Shown here: positions 25,421-33,602 of the stretch, in pieces
Layout: each line of letters starts with the position of its first letter
Numbering within the stretch: position 1 is the stretch's first letter
Source of the DNA: Persicitalea sp964500445
GTDB taxonomy: Bacteria; Bacteroidota; Bacteroidia; Cytophagales; Spirosomataceae
Direction: 5' to 3'
DNA: 64,000 nt
Assembly (NCBI GenBank): GCA_964500445.1
Contig: CAZCOG010000008.1
Span: forward strand, 62,001-126,000
The notes under the pieces: model-generated
Told to the model about the DNA's origin: nothing
Databases searched by the model: none
The model's input: only the letters and a program-made list of their open reading frames with translations
Program-made: the position numbers and the translations under genes

Positions 25421-26692
25421 ATGAGTACCATACAGTCCGTACACGCCAGACAAATCCTGGATTCCCGAGGCAACCCCACCGTAGAAGTAGATATTCGTAC
25501 CGAAAATGGCTATTTGGGCCGCGCTGCCGTGCCATCGGGGGCGTCCACGGGCAAGCATGAAGCCGTGGAGTTACGTGATGACGACGATAAAGTATACGTC
25601 GGTAAGGGAGTTTTGAAGGCAGTCGAGAACGTCAATGATCTTATCTATCCCGAGCTGATTGGTATTTCTGTATACGAGCAGAATTTGATCGACAAGATTA
25701 TGCTGGAACTTGACGGAACCAGTAATAAAGGAAAACTGGGCGCAAATGCCATTCTGGGAGTTTCGTTGGCCGTGGCCAAAGCCGCCGCGCAGGAGGCCAA
25801 TTTGCCTCTTTACCGATATATTGGCGGTACTAACGCCAATACACTGCCCGTACCGATGATGAATATTCTCAACGGTGGAAGCCACGCCGATAACTCCATC
25901 GATTTCCAGGAATTCATGGTGATGCCTGCCAAAGCTGATACATTCTCCGATGCCCTGCGCATGGGTGTAGAAGTGTTCCATACCTTGAAAAAAGTGTTGA
26001 AGAGCAAAGGGTACTCTACCAATGTTGGTGACGAGGGGGGCTTTGCTCCTAACATCAAGTCGAACGAGGAGGCCATCGAAATCGTGATTCAGGCTATCGA
26101 AAAGGCAGGCTATAAGCCGGGTGAAGAAATATTCATTGCAATGGATGCGGCGGCCTCTGAGTTTTACGAAGGAGGTACCTACCACTTCAAGAAATCAGAT
26201 GGACGCAAGCTCTCATCGCAAGAAATGGCGGCTTATTGGACCGACTGGGTGAATAAGTACCCAATCATTTCCATTGAGGACGGCATGGACGAGGATGACT
26301 GGGACGGTTGGAAAGCCACCACTGAGGCCATCGGTAGCAAGTGTCAACTCGTGGGCGACGACCTTTTCGTAACCAATGTTAACCGCCTGCAACAGGGGAT
26401 TGACCAGAAGATTGCCAATGCAATTCTGATCAAAGTTAACCAGATCGGTTCATTGACTGAGACCATTGATACCGTAAACCTGGCCAAGCGGAATAGTTAT
26501 AAAAACATCATGTCTCACCGTTCGGGCGAGACTGAAGACTCGACCATCGCCGACTTGGCGGTGGCTCTGAACACTGGCCAAATCAAGACCGGATCGGCCT
26601 CACGCTCCGACCGCATGGCAAAGTATAACCAACTTCTGCGCATTGAGGAAGAACTTGGTGAAACGGCCTATTTCCCTGGTTTGAAGTTTTAA
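25421..26692 (+). CDS. eno: Enolase
   Basis: 2-phosphoglycerate to phosphoenolpyruvate in glycolysis; also commonly bound to the RNA degradosome. It is 423 residues. Readable landmarks are ARQILDSRGNPTVEVD, GASTGKHEAVELRD, the mobile loop SGAS, the Mg ligands in IAMDAAASEFYE, ISIEDGMDEDDWDGW and QLVGDDLFVTN, and the catalytic lysine region ILIKVNQIGSLTET with SHRSGETEDSTIADLAV. It is followed by a strong terminator. Confidence 0.98.
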   Translation: MSTIQSVHARQILDSRGNPTVEVDIRTENGYLGRAAVPSGASTGKHEAVELRDDDDKVYVGKGVLKAVENVNDLIYPELIGISVYEQNLIDKIMLELDGTSNKGKLGANAILGVSLAVAKAAAQEANLPLYRYIGGTNANTLPVPMMNILNGGSHADNSIDFQEFMVMPAKADTFSDALRMGVEVFHTLKKVLKSKGYSTNVGDEGGFAPNIKSNEEAIEIVIQAIEKAGYKPGEEIFIAMDAAASEFYEGGTYHFKKSDGRKLSSQEMAAYWTDWVNKYPIISIEDGMDEDDWDGWKATTEAIGSKCQLVGDDLFVTNVNRLQQGIDQKIANAILIKVNQIGSLTETIDTVNLAKRNSYKNIMSHRSGETEDSTIADLAVALNTGQIKTGSASRSDRMAKYNQLLRIEEELGETAYFPGLKF

Positions 26693-26710
26693 TAGCAAAA
26701 TAGTTAACCA

Positions 26711-26738
26711 AACCGAAGCCTCACGCTTCGGTTTTTTT
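26711..26738 (+). terminator. Intrinsic terminator after eno
   Basis: Nine-bp stem AACCGAAGC/GCTTCGGTT with loop CTCAC, followed by a run of T. The next gene begins 12 nt after the T-run. Confidence 0.85.
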
Positions 26739-26749
26739 CTTCTTTTTTC

Positions 26750-27085
26750 ATGGTCCATCTCCCTACCTGGCTCGCTCGTATTCTCGTACATTTGCGCAAG
26801 TTCTATACTGGAACGCTTGTAGCCTGGTTGGTGTGGGTCGTGTTTATCGATAGTAACAATCTCTTCGTTTTGCTGGAAAATCGACAGAAAATGAAAGATT
26901 TGGAGCGTGACCTCAACTACTATAAAGAGCAGGTGAAGCTAGTAAAAAAAGAAAGAAGGGAAGTATTTGGAAATAAAGCTATGCTTGAAAAATGGGCGCG
27001 GGAGAAGTACCTGATGCGTAAACCCACCGAAGATGTGTACGTGATCGTGGACGAAAACGGGCAGTCCATTGAAAAAGAAGAATGA
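26750..27085 (+). CDS. FtsB/DivIC-like septum formation initiator protein
   Basis: 111 residues: short cytoplasmic N-terminus, one TM segment (about residues 20-40, TLVAWLVWVVFIDSNNL), then a coiled coil (NRQKMKDLERDLNYYKEQVKLVKKERREVF) and the conserved C-terminal EKWAREKYLMRKPTEDVYVI. This is the layout of bitopic divisome proteins that bridge FtsL and the septal synthase. The eno-ftsB order is widespread in bacteria. The stop overlaps the next start (ATGA), so the following gene is co-translated. Confidence 0.88.
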   Translation: MVHLPTWLARILVHLRKFYTGTLVAWLVWVVFIDSNNLFVLLENRQKMKDLERDLNYYKEQVKLVKKERREVFGNKAMLEKWAREKYLMRKPTEDVYVIVDENGQSIEKEE

Positions 27086-27600
27086 TAAAAGTTTTGTTCG
27101 TCTGTTTGGGAAATATTTGCTGCTCGCCAATCGCGGAAGGAGTTTTCCGGGAATTGGTGCAGAAGGCGGGTTTGTCGGAAACTATTCGGTGCGATTCAGC
27201 GGGAACAGCTTCCTACCACATAGGTAGTGTGCCGGATCGGCGGATAAGGCAAATTGCTCAGGAAAAAGGCATCAAGCTCACTCATAAAGCCCGTAAGCTG
27301 GCAGGCGACGATTTTTACGATTTCGACTACATTGTGGCGATGAATGAAAACAATTTTCAGGACATCCGTAACCAAAGCTACCGCAGTAGCGGGTTCTATT
27401 TTCCAGAGGATAAGCTATTCATGCTTCGCGAATTTGACCCCGAAATTGAAAACTCCGGGGACAGTACCCAACTCAGCGTTCCAGATCCTTATTACGAAGA
27501 TATTGCCGTCTTCGACGAAGTATATCGTATCGTTGAGCGTTGCGGAGCTAATTTTTTAAAGTTTCTGGTTGAAAAAAATCAGCTGACTAAGGTTAACTAG
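27082..27600 (+). CDS. Low-molecular-weight protein-tyrosine-phosphatase homologue with altered P-loop
   Basis: 172 residues of the LMW-PTP fold. The phosphate loop should read C-x5-R-(S/T), usually CLGNICRSP; here it is CLGNICCSPIAEG: the nucleophile Cys is present but the invariant phosphate-binding Arg is Cys (codon TGC at 27121-27123; CGC to TGC would be one change). The rest is intact: DSAGTASYHIG, KARKLAGDDFYDFDYIVAMNENN, and the general-acid loop PDPYYEDIAVFDEVY. It overlaps the FtsB-like gene by 4 nt. Activity is doubtful; it could be a pseudoenzyme or the base could be a sequencing error. Confidence 0.85.
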   Translation: MIKVLFVCLGNICCSPIAEGVFRELVQKAGLSETIRCDSAGTASYHIGSVPDRRIRQIAQEKGIKLTHKARKLAGDDFYDFDYIVAMNENNFQDIRNQSYRSSGFYFPEDKLFMLREFDPEIENSGDSTQLSVPDPYYEDIAVFDEVYRIVERCGANFLKFLVEKNQLTKVN

Positions 27601-27633
27601 TTGATAAAAAAGAATAAAAACTAAAGTACTAGA

Positions 27634-29166
27634 ATGAACAGGAAAGTCATATTAATCATCATGGACGGCTGGGGAGTTGCTAAAAGCGGCGAAGAAGAAC
27701 GCTCCGCCATCCTTGCTGCCAATACGCCCTATTATAACAGTCTGCTGGAAAAATATCCGAATAGTAAACTAAAAGCCAGTGGGCTTGCTGTGGGTTTGCC
27801 CGACGGCCAAATGGGTAACTCCGAAGTAGGCCATACCAACCTGGGGGCGGGCCGCGTAGTATATCAGGATTTGGTAAAAATAAACCTTGCCGTTGAGGAC
27901 GGTTCGCTCGCTCAAGAACCTGTCCTCGCCGACGCGCTCGACTATGCTAAAATGTCGGGTAAAAAAGTACATTTCATCGGCTTGGTGTCCGACGGTGGCG
28001 TGCACTCACATATCGATCACCTCAAAGGGCTATGCAGCATAGCTCATAACAAAGGCCTGAGCGATGTTTTCGTGCACGCTTTCACCGATGGCCGCGACTG
28101 CGACCCTAAAAGTGGCGCTGGCTTTTTACTGGATTTACAAAACCACATGGCCAATACTGTAGGGAAAATAGCCAGCGTTACGGGCCGTTACTACGCTATG
28201 GACCGCGACAAGCGCTGGGAACGCGTGAAACTGGCCTACGACGCCATGGTTCGCGGGGAAGGAACGAGGATACCGGAAGGCGGACTATTGGCAGCTATAC
28301 AAGTTTCCTACGAAGAGGACGTAACGGATGAGTTTATTAAGCCGATTGTAGCTACAAAGGCCGATGGCAGTCCGGTTGCCGTTATTGAGGACGGTGATGT
28401 GGTACTGTGCTTCAACTTCCGCACCGACCGCGGCCGTGAGATTACTGAAGTACTGACGCAGCAGGATTTTCCTGAGCAGAATATGCATAAACTCGACCTG
28501 CGTTACATCACGATGACCAACTACGACGAGACCTTCAAGAACGTCGGGGTGATTTACGAAAAGGATAACCTTAATAACACCCTGGGTGAAATACTGGAAA
28601 AGGCGGGCAAGAAGCAAATCCGTATTGCCGAAACGGAAAAGTACCCACACGTAACTTTCTTTTTTTCGGGAGGGCGCGAGAAGGAGTTCGTTGGCGAAAG
28701 CCGGATGATTTGTCCATCGCCTAAGGTGGCTACCTACGATTTGCAACCCGAAATGTCAGCCTTCGATATTCGTGACGCCATCGTACCCGCACTGGAAAAA
28801 GAAGAGGTTGATTTCGTATGCCTCAACTTTGCCAATACCGATATGGTGGGCCACACGGGTATTTTTGCCGCTGCGGTCAAAGCCGCTGAGACAGTCGACC
28901 AATGCGTGCAGGCGGTTGTAACGACCGGACTGGCGCATGGCTATTCCTCCATTATTATCGCCGACCATGGCAATTCCGATTATATGGTCAATGACGATGG
29001 CTCGCCCAATACCCAGCACTCGCTCAATCTGGTACCTTGTATTCTGGTAGATAATACCTATTCGCAGCCGATCAAAGACGGAAAACTGGCCGATATCGCG
29101 CCGACTATTTTGGAGCTCATGGAGATTCCGAAACCTGCCGAAATGGTTGGTGAAAGCTTATTGTAA
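27634..29166 (+). CDS. gpmI: 2,3-bisphosphoglycerate-independent phosphoglycerate mutase
   Basis: Interconverts 3- and 2-phosphoglycerate, one step before enolase, which is encoded 1 kb upstream. 510 residues of the alkaline-phosphatase superfamily: Mn ligands in IIMDGWG, the phosphoserine nucleophile in GQMGNSEVGHTNLGAGR, the DGRDCDPKSG loop, FNFRTDRGREIT, and the second metal cluster NTDMVGHTG with ADHGNSD. It ends with a terminator. Confidence 0.97.
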   Translation: MNRKVILIIMDGWGVAKSGEEERSAILAANTPYYNSLLEKYPNSKLKASGLAVGLPDGQMGNSEVGHTNLGAGRVVYQDLVKINLAVEDGSLAQEPVLADALDYAKMSGKKVHFIGLVSDGGVHSHIDHLKGLCSIAHNKGLSDVFVHAFTDGRDCDPKSGAGFLLDLQNHMANTVGKIASVTGRYYAMDRDKRWERVKLAYDAMVRGEGTRIPEGGLLAAIQVSYEEDVTDEFIKPIVATKADGSPVAVIEDGDVVLCFNFRTDRGREITEVLTQQDFPEQNMHKLDLRYITMTNYDETFKNVGVIYEKDNLNNTLGEILEKAGKKQIRIAETEKYPHVTFFFSGGREKEFVGESRMICPSPKVATYDLQPEMSAFDIRDAIVPALEKEEVDFVCLNFANTDMVGHTGIFAAAVKAAETVDQCVQAVVTTGLAHGYSSIIIADHGNSDYMVNDDGSPNTQHSLNLVPCILVDNTYSQPIKDGKLADIAPTILELMEIPKPAEMVGESLL

Positions 29167-29196
29167 ACTATCCCGGTTTTTAGGGTGTTAGCATTG

Positions 29197-29227
29197 TCGG
29201 AGAGCCGGACGGTCTCTCCGATTTTTT
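29197..29227 (+). terminator. Intrinsic terminator after gpmI
   Basis: Stem TCGGAGAGCC/GGTCTCTCCGA (one bulged T) with a short loop, followed by six T residues. Confidence 0.8.
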
Positions 29228-29306
29228 ATGGATAAAATATTTTGATGTGTCTAGTCTATCCCTTAGTAAAATTATTCTTTGGAAAGATGGAAGCTGGTTT
29301 CGCTCC

Positions 29307-29861
29307 ATGGTTCTCAGCTTATACTTTCTGATACTTTTTTCTGCCTGTCAAACCCCGACTGAAACCCGAACGGGGCCGAATGCTTATTACGACGTGAAGA
29401 GCTTTGTCCAAAATCAAATCAAATTGTTCAGTCAACAACAGCCACTCATTGAAAAAACGATGGTTGTGGGAGGAGATGAGGAGAAGCGAAGTACCAAGGA
29501 AGTGGATTGGCAGAAGGAGCTGGAATTGTTCCTGCAAGCAGACATAAACAAACCTGCCTACCGCCTAAGCTATGCTACTACCCGACCGGATTCGTTGACG
29601 TATGAATACACATTGCAAACGGAGGAAGATTTGCCCGTACGTTTTTTGAAAGTCGTGTTGGATAAAGAAAATGGAAAACCAGCTGCAATTGAAGCCAAAA
29701 TCAGCTCAGAAAATAAGCTTTACGAATCCGAGAAAAATCTTTCGATGCGCTGTGAGGAGAAAGCGGGCAACTGGCAAATCACCACTTACCAAATTAAAGG
29801 CTTCCAGGAACTTGTTATTAGTGACCGCAAGCCATTTGATGTGCGGGTAGTTATTCAATAA
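29307..29861 (+). CDS. Hypothetical lipoprotein
   Basis: 184 residues from the ATG giving MVLSLYFLILFSACQTP: a type II signal peptide with lipobox FSAC, so the mature protein begins with a lipid-modified Cys. An in-frame GTG 20 codons upstream would bury the signal peptide and is rejected. The mature part is mixed alpha/beta, charged, with no family I recognise. It is single between two terminators, the second overlapping its stop codon. Confidence 0.7.
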   Translation: MVLSLYFLILFSACQTPTETRTGPNAYYDVKSFVQNQIKLFSQQQPLIEKTMVVGGDEEKRSTKEVDWQKELELFLQADINKPAYRLSYATTRPDSLTYEYTLQTEEDLPVRFLKVVLDKENGKPAAIEAKISSENKLYESEKNLSMRCEEKAGNWQITTYQIKGFQELVISDRKPFDVRVVIQ

Positions 29862-29864
29862 AAA

Positions 29865-29900
29865 AGCTAAGCCCGGCTCATGGTTGAGCCGGGCTTAGCT
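29865..29900. terminator. Bidirectional terminator between the lipoprotein and H1-like genes
   Basis: Perfect 16-bp inverted repeat AGCTAAGCCCGGCTCA/TGAGCCGGGCTTAGCT with a 4-nt loop, lying between two convergent genes. An A-run on the left gives a T-run for minus-strand transcripts. Confidence 0.85.
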
Positions 29901-29919
29901 ATGCTGAAAAATCAGGTTC

Positions 29920-30099
29920 CTAAGATTCCGAATTCTTCATATTTTGCACTTCGGTGCGAATATCCTGAGCAAGTGTCTTCAGTTCTTGCATTCCTTTACG
30001 AACACGGGTGCCAGCGGCTTGATTATTCTTATCGTAAAACTTGTCGAAATCTCCTTCGAGCGACATAATCAAATTCTTTACTTCTTCAAATCTGTTCAT
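29920..30099 (-). CDS. Small histone H1-like (Hc1-type) protein
   Basis: 59-residue ORF read directly from the minus strand. It starts MNRFEEVKNLIMSLEGDFDK, continues FYDKNNQAAGTRVRKGMQEL and ends with VQNMKNSES. The pattern of an amphipathic N-terminal helix, the AAGTRVRKGMQ motif and a second helix matches the short Hc1/histone-H1-like proteins found across Bacteroidota, thought to bind DNA. Its stop is 20 nt from a strong terminator and its upstream region is AT-rich. Function by family similarity only. Confidence 0.82.
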   Translation of the reverse strand: MNRFEEVKNLIMSLEGDFDKFYDKNNQAAGTRVRKGMQELKTLAQDIRTEVQNMKNSES

Positions 30100-30302
30100 A
30101 GTATTAGCTTTTTTTAGTTGAAAAAATGCGTCAAATACGCTTGTTTAGGCGTGTTTTGGCCGAAGTTTAACAATTATTGCCGCATTAACAACTTAATTTA
30201 GCAAAAAAAACAATATAAAAAATGCAATATATCGAAAATATTGGATTTAAAGTACTGGCCTTCAAGTACTTGTTATCAATAATATAATTATCGAGCGGTC
30301 AT

Positions 30303-30340
30303 AAAAAAACAGGGATATTTTCGAAAAAATGCCCCTGTTT
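30303..30340 (-). terminator. Intrinsic terminator of the alpha-oxoamine synthase gene
   Basis: On the minus strand: stem AAACAGGG/CCCTGTTT with an AT-rich, partly self-pairing loop (ATTTT..AAAAT), ending in seven T. It lies 17 nt past the stop. Confidence 0.75.
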
Positions 30341-30356
30341 CGTCTAATGGCCTTTT

Positions 30357-31631
30357 TTAGGCTCCGGCAATCACTTTTATTTCATCCTGCTGGTACACTC
30401 TATTTTTAAGTCTCTCGGCTAAGGTCGTGAAGGCGTCCAAAGTATATTCTACATCTTCAAGCGTATGGACGGCAGTCGGGATAATTCGGAGCATTATTTG
30501 TCCCTTTGGCACTACCGGATACACTACGATAGAGCAAAAAACGCCCATATTTTCGCGCAGATCTCGTACCATACGGGTGACCTCAGGTATTCCTCCTTCG
30601 CTATGCAGAAAAACGGGGGTTACTTGCGACTCCGTTTCACCGATATTAAAGCCACGCTGCCGTAATCCGCTCTGCATCGCTTCTACGATCTTCCAGAGAT
30701 TTTCCCGCAGCTCCGGATTCTCTTTGATCATATTTAGCCGAAAGCGGCAACCTTCCACATAAGGCATCGGAAGTGCTTTGGCATAGGTCTGCGAACGCAT
30801 ATTGTATTTCAAATACATAATTATATCGGGATCGTCCGAAGCCACGAAGCCACCGATAGCAGCCATTGACTTGGCGAAAGTGGCGAAATACAGGTCAATA
30901 GCATCCTGTGCACCCGTCGCCTCGCCCGCACCCGCGCCCGTAGCTCCCATGGTACCAAAACCATGAGCATCATCTACGAATAAGCGAAACTTGTACTTCT
31001 TTTTGAGTTCAGCAATTGCTTTCAGGTCACCTACCTTTCCCGACATACCAAAAACGCCTTCACTAATCACCAACACGCCTCCACCTTTGGCAGTAGCATG
31101 GCGCGTAGCTCGTTTCAGGTTTTTTTCCAAACTCTCCATGTCATTATGGTTGAACTTATAGTATTGCCCCATTTTGGCTTTATGCAGCCTAACCCCGTCA
31201 ATGATACAGGCGTGCGACTCGGCATCGTACACAATCACATCGCGATGATCACACACGCTTTCGATGATTGAGACCACACCCTGGTAGCCGTAGTTGAGCA
31301 GAAAGGCATCTTTCTTGCCCACGAATTCAGCCAGTTCCTTCTCGAAGGTTTCGTGTAATACGGAGTTGCCCGACATCATGCGCGCACCCATAGGATAAGC
31401 GAGGCCCCATTTTTCGGTGGCATCGGTATCAGCTTGCCGAACAGCCGGGTGGTTGGCAAGGCCGAGATAATTGTTGAGACTCCAGTTAAGTACTTCCCGT
31501 CCCATAAACCGCATCCGGGGGCCCAATTCACCTTCCAGCATTGGAAAGGAAAAATAATGATGGCTGTTCAGCATTTTAGCGGGCGTGCCGATCGGTCCCC
31601 AGTTGTCGCGCAGTTTCTCAAAAATATCCAC
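30357..31631 (-). CDS. Alpha-oxoamine synthase, serine palmitoyltransferase-like
   Basis: PLP enzyme of the 2-amino-3-ketobutyrate CoA ligase / AONS / SPT family, 424 residues. Seen are LNWSLNNYLGLANHP, the GARMMSGNSVLHETFEKELAEF region, the PLP-ring His in ESHACIIDG, DDAHGFGTMG with the cofactor Asp, and the Schiff-base Lys in FATFAKSMAAIGG. Bacteroidota use such enzymes to condense an acyl-CoA with serine (sphingolipids) or cysteate (sulfonolipids); the amino acid used cannot be told here. bioF or kbl are less likely because no biotin or threonine genes are adjacent. Start codon GTG. A TACTTTTG box lies 50 nt upstream on this strand. Confidence 0.85.
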   Translation of the reverse strand: MDIFEKLRDNWGPIGTPAKMLNSHHYFSFPMLEGELGPRMRFMGREVLNWSLNNYLGLANHPAVRQADTDATEKWGLAYPMGARMMSGNSVLHETFEKELAEFVGKKDAFLLNYGYQGVVSIIESVCDHRDVIVYDAESHACIIDGVRLHKAKMGQYYKFNHNDMESLEKNLKRATRHATAKGGGVLVISEGVFGMSGKVGDLKAIAELKKKYKFRLFVDDAHGFGTMGATGAGAGEATGAQDAIDLYFATFAKSMAAIGGFVASDDPDIIMYLKYNMRSQTYAKALPMPYVEGCRFRLNMIKENPELRENLWKIVEAMQSGLRQRGFNIGETESQVTPVFLHSEGGIPEVTRMVRDLRENMGVFCSIVVYPVVPKGQIMLRIIPTAVHTLEDVEYTLDAFTTLAERLKNRVYQQDEIKVIAGA

Positions 31632-31681
31632 TTAAAAGAGGTTTGTATAGATTATAGAATGATTTCGCTATGGAATAAAGG

Positions 31682-31689
31682 CAAAAGTA
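31682..31689 (-). promoter_or_regulatory. Candidate -7 box for the alpha-oxoamine synthase gene
   Basis: Minus-strand TACTTTTG, exact match to TAnnTTTG, about 50 nt from the GTG start. No convincing -33 element. Confidence 0.45.
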
Positions 31690-31856
31690 GGTAAAATATT
31701 TATAAAAGAATTATTTTGCTTGCAATCAGAGTGTTATGATGTCAAAAGCAGCTATTTAAAATCTTTTTAATTTAACTTTTGACAAAAGTTTCAAAAAATA
31801 AGTTCAGAAAAGATTATAGGTTGAATCCAATTTGAATCATTTGCAAACGCCAAGTA

Positions 31857-31889
31857 CTTGGGTGCACGTGCCACAAATTACTACATTTG
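31857..31889 (+). promoter_or_regulatory. Promoter of the biotin carboxylase gene
   Basis: -33 TTG, 22-nt spacer, -7 TACATTTG. Expected transcript start near 31896, giving a leader of about 95 nt. Confidence 0.6.
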
Positions 31890-31990
31890 GGTAAGAGAGC
31901 AATGTCGGAATAAGTGAATGTTTATGAATGAGTGTACATTGCTTTTGCTACTTTAGCCTCACATTCCGATATTTACAATTTTAGAAACGG

Positions 31991-33484
31991 ATGCCCCCAA
32001 TAAAAAAAATACTTGTTGCCAATCGTGGTGAAATTGCCCTGCGCGTCATGCGGACTGCCCGTGAAATGGGCATTGCTACCGTGGCTGTTTATAGTGAGGC
32101 CGACCGCGAGGCGCTGCATGTTCGCTACGCCGACGAAGCCGTGTGTATCGGTCCTCCCCCTTCTGCGGAGTCGTACCTGCGCGGCGACAAAATCATCGAT
32201 GTTGCCCGGCGATTAGAGGTCGACGCTATTCATCCTGGCTACGGATTCCTGTCCGAAAATGCTGCCTTTGCTCGTGCGGTGGGTGAGGCCGGGCTGATTT
32301 TCATTGGTCCTTCACCGGAAGCCATCGAAACTATGGGTAGCAAACTGGCGGCTAAGCGGGCGGCGGGCGAGCGTAATATTCCGATGGTGCCCGGCACCGA
32401 TGGTGCAATTACCGACCGGGACGAAGCCAAAAGGATCTCAGAAAAAATCGGCTATCCAATCCTGATTAAAGCCAGCGCGGGCGGCGGCGGTAAAGGGATG
32501 CGGGTAGTTGAGAAACCCGAAGACTTCGACGAGCAGATGGATCGCGCCGTGAGCGAAGCCGTGTCTTCCTTCGGTGACGGGTCAGTTTTTATCGAAAAGT
32601 ACATCACCTCACCGCGCCATATTGAAATCCAGCTATTGGGCGATCAGCATGGTAATATTATCCATCTTTTCGAGCGGGAATGCTCAGTGCAACGTCGCCA
32701 TCAGAAAGTCGTCGAGGAGGCTCCTTCGTCGGTACTTACACCAGAAATCCGGGAAGCGATGGGTCGATGTGCCGTGGAAGTTGGACACGCCTGTGGGTAC
32801 TACGGTGCGGGAACGGTTGAGTTCATAGTAGATGACGCTCTCGATTTCTATTTTCTGGAAATGAACACTCGCCTGCAAGTCGAACACCCGGTGACGGAGC
32901 AGATAACAGGGGTAGATCTGGTAAGGCAGATGATTTATATTGCAGAGGGCAAGCCTTTGAAAATCAGGCAGGAGGATCTTGCGATTCGAGGGCACGCGAT
33001 GGAGGTACGGGTGTACGCCGAAGATCCGGCGAACAATTTCCTGCCTGACGTAGGGACGCTCCAAACCTACGTTCGCCCGCAAGGCAATGGCGTTCGGCTG
33101 GACGATGGTTTCGAGCAAGGCATGGCCATCCCGATTCACTACGATCCGATGATTGCCAAGCTTATCACCTACGGGCAGGATCGGGAGGAAGCCATTGCCA
33201 AAATGATCCGCGCCATCGATGAGTATCAAATCACTGGCGTACAAACCACCCTCCCCTTTGGTCGGTTTGTAATGGAACATGAAGCTTTTCGGTCGGGACA
33301 ATTCGACACGCACTTTGTCAGTAAGTACTTTGTGCCCGACCAGCTTGAAACAGAGCAAAAAACGATTTTTAACCAACTGGCTGCTCTGATTGCCGCCCGG
33401 CTCTTGGAGAAGGCAGTGTCTCCAAAGATGACAAACCTAGGGCAGCCTATTACGAAAAACAAATGGAAAACGCGTCGCGGATAA
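31991..33484 (+). CDS. accC: Biotin carboxylase subunit of an acyl-CoA carboxylase
   Basis: ATP-dependent carboxylation of biotin on a carrier protein, supplying acetyl- or propionyl-CoA carboxylase. 497 residues: N-domain KILVANRGEIALRVMRTAREMG, ATP-grasp Gly-rich loop KASAGGGGKGMRVV, FIEKYITSPRHIEIQLLGD, catalytic FLEMNTRLQVEHPVTEQITGVDLV, and the C-terminal HYDPMIAKLITYG. About 45 extra residues follow the usual AccC end. No accB or carboxyltransferase gene is adjacent, so this may be the propionyl-CoA type and the symbol is tentative; MeaB, encoded 3.5 kb downstream, belongs to the same propionate/methylmalonyl route. Confidence 0.88.
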   Translation: MPPIKKILVANRGEIALRVMRTAREMGIATVAVYSEADREALHVRYADEAVCIGPPPSAESYLRGDKIIDVARRLEVDAIHPGYGFLSENAAFARAVGEAGLIFIGPSPEAIETMGSKLAAKRAAGERNIPMVPGTDGAITDRDEAKRISEKIGYPILIKASAGGGGKGMRVVEKPEDFDEQMDRAVSEAVSSFGDGSVFIEKYITSPRHIEIQLLGDQHGNIIHLFERECSVQRRHQKVVEEAPSSVLTPEIREAMGRCAVEVGHACGYYGAGTVEFIVDDALDFYFLEMNTRLQVEHPVTEQITGVDLVRQMIYIAEGKPLKIRQEDLAIRGHAMEVRVYAEDPANNFLPDVGTLQTYVRPQGNGVRLDDGFEQGMAIPIHYDPMIAKLITYGQDREEAIAKMIRAIDEYQITGVQTTLPFGRFVMEHEAFRSGQFDTHFVSKYFVPDQLETEQKTIFNQLAALIAARLLEKAVSPKMTNLGQPITKNKWKTRRG

Positions 33485-33506
33485 TGAATTTTTATGAAAA
33501 AATTCA

Positions 33507-33514
33507 TACTTTTG
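33507..33514 (+). promoter_or_regulatory. Candidate promoter of queA
   Basis: -7 box TACTTTTG followed by CGGTC. It directly abuts an AT-rich inverted repeat ATGAATTTT/AAAATTCAT (33484-33507) that overlaps the accC stop and may end that transcript. No clear -33. Confidence 0.45.
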
Positions 33515-33602
33515 CGGTCTTATTTTCATACCGAGACGCCTTGGCGCCCCGCTTCAAGTTAATCCCACTGCCTTGGCCACTACCTACCGCCGACATAAAG
33601 CA

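Larger units (their letters stand above)
31632..31990. other. 359-nt intergenic region between the divergent SPT-like and biotin carboxylase genes
   Basis: No gene is seen. It holds the minus-strand TACTTTTG box, an AT-rich middle, the plus-strand promoter at 31857-31889, and a roughly 95-nt leader with two overlapping inverted-repeat pairs: GCAATGT (31899) with ACATTGC (31936), and TCGGAAT (31905) with ATTCCGA (31963). The two pairs share a base and interleave, so they cannot both form as simple hairpins. Confidence 0.5.
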
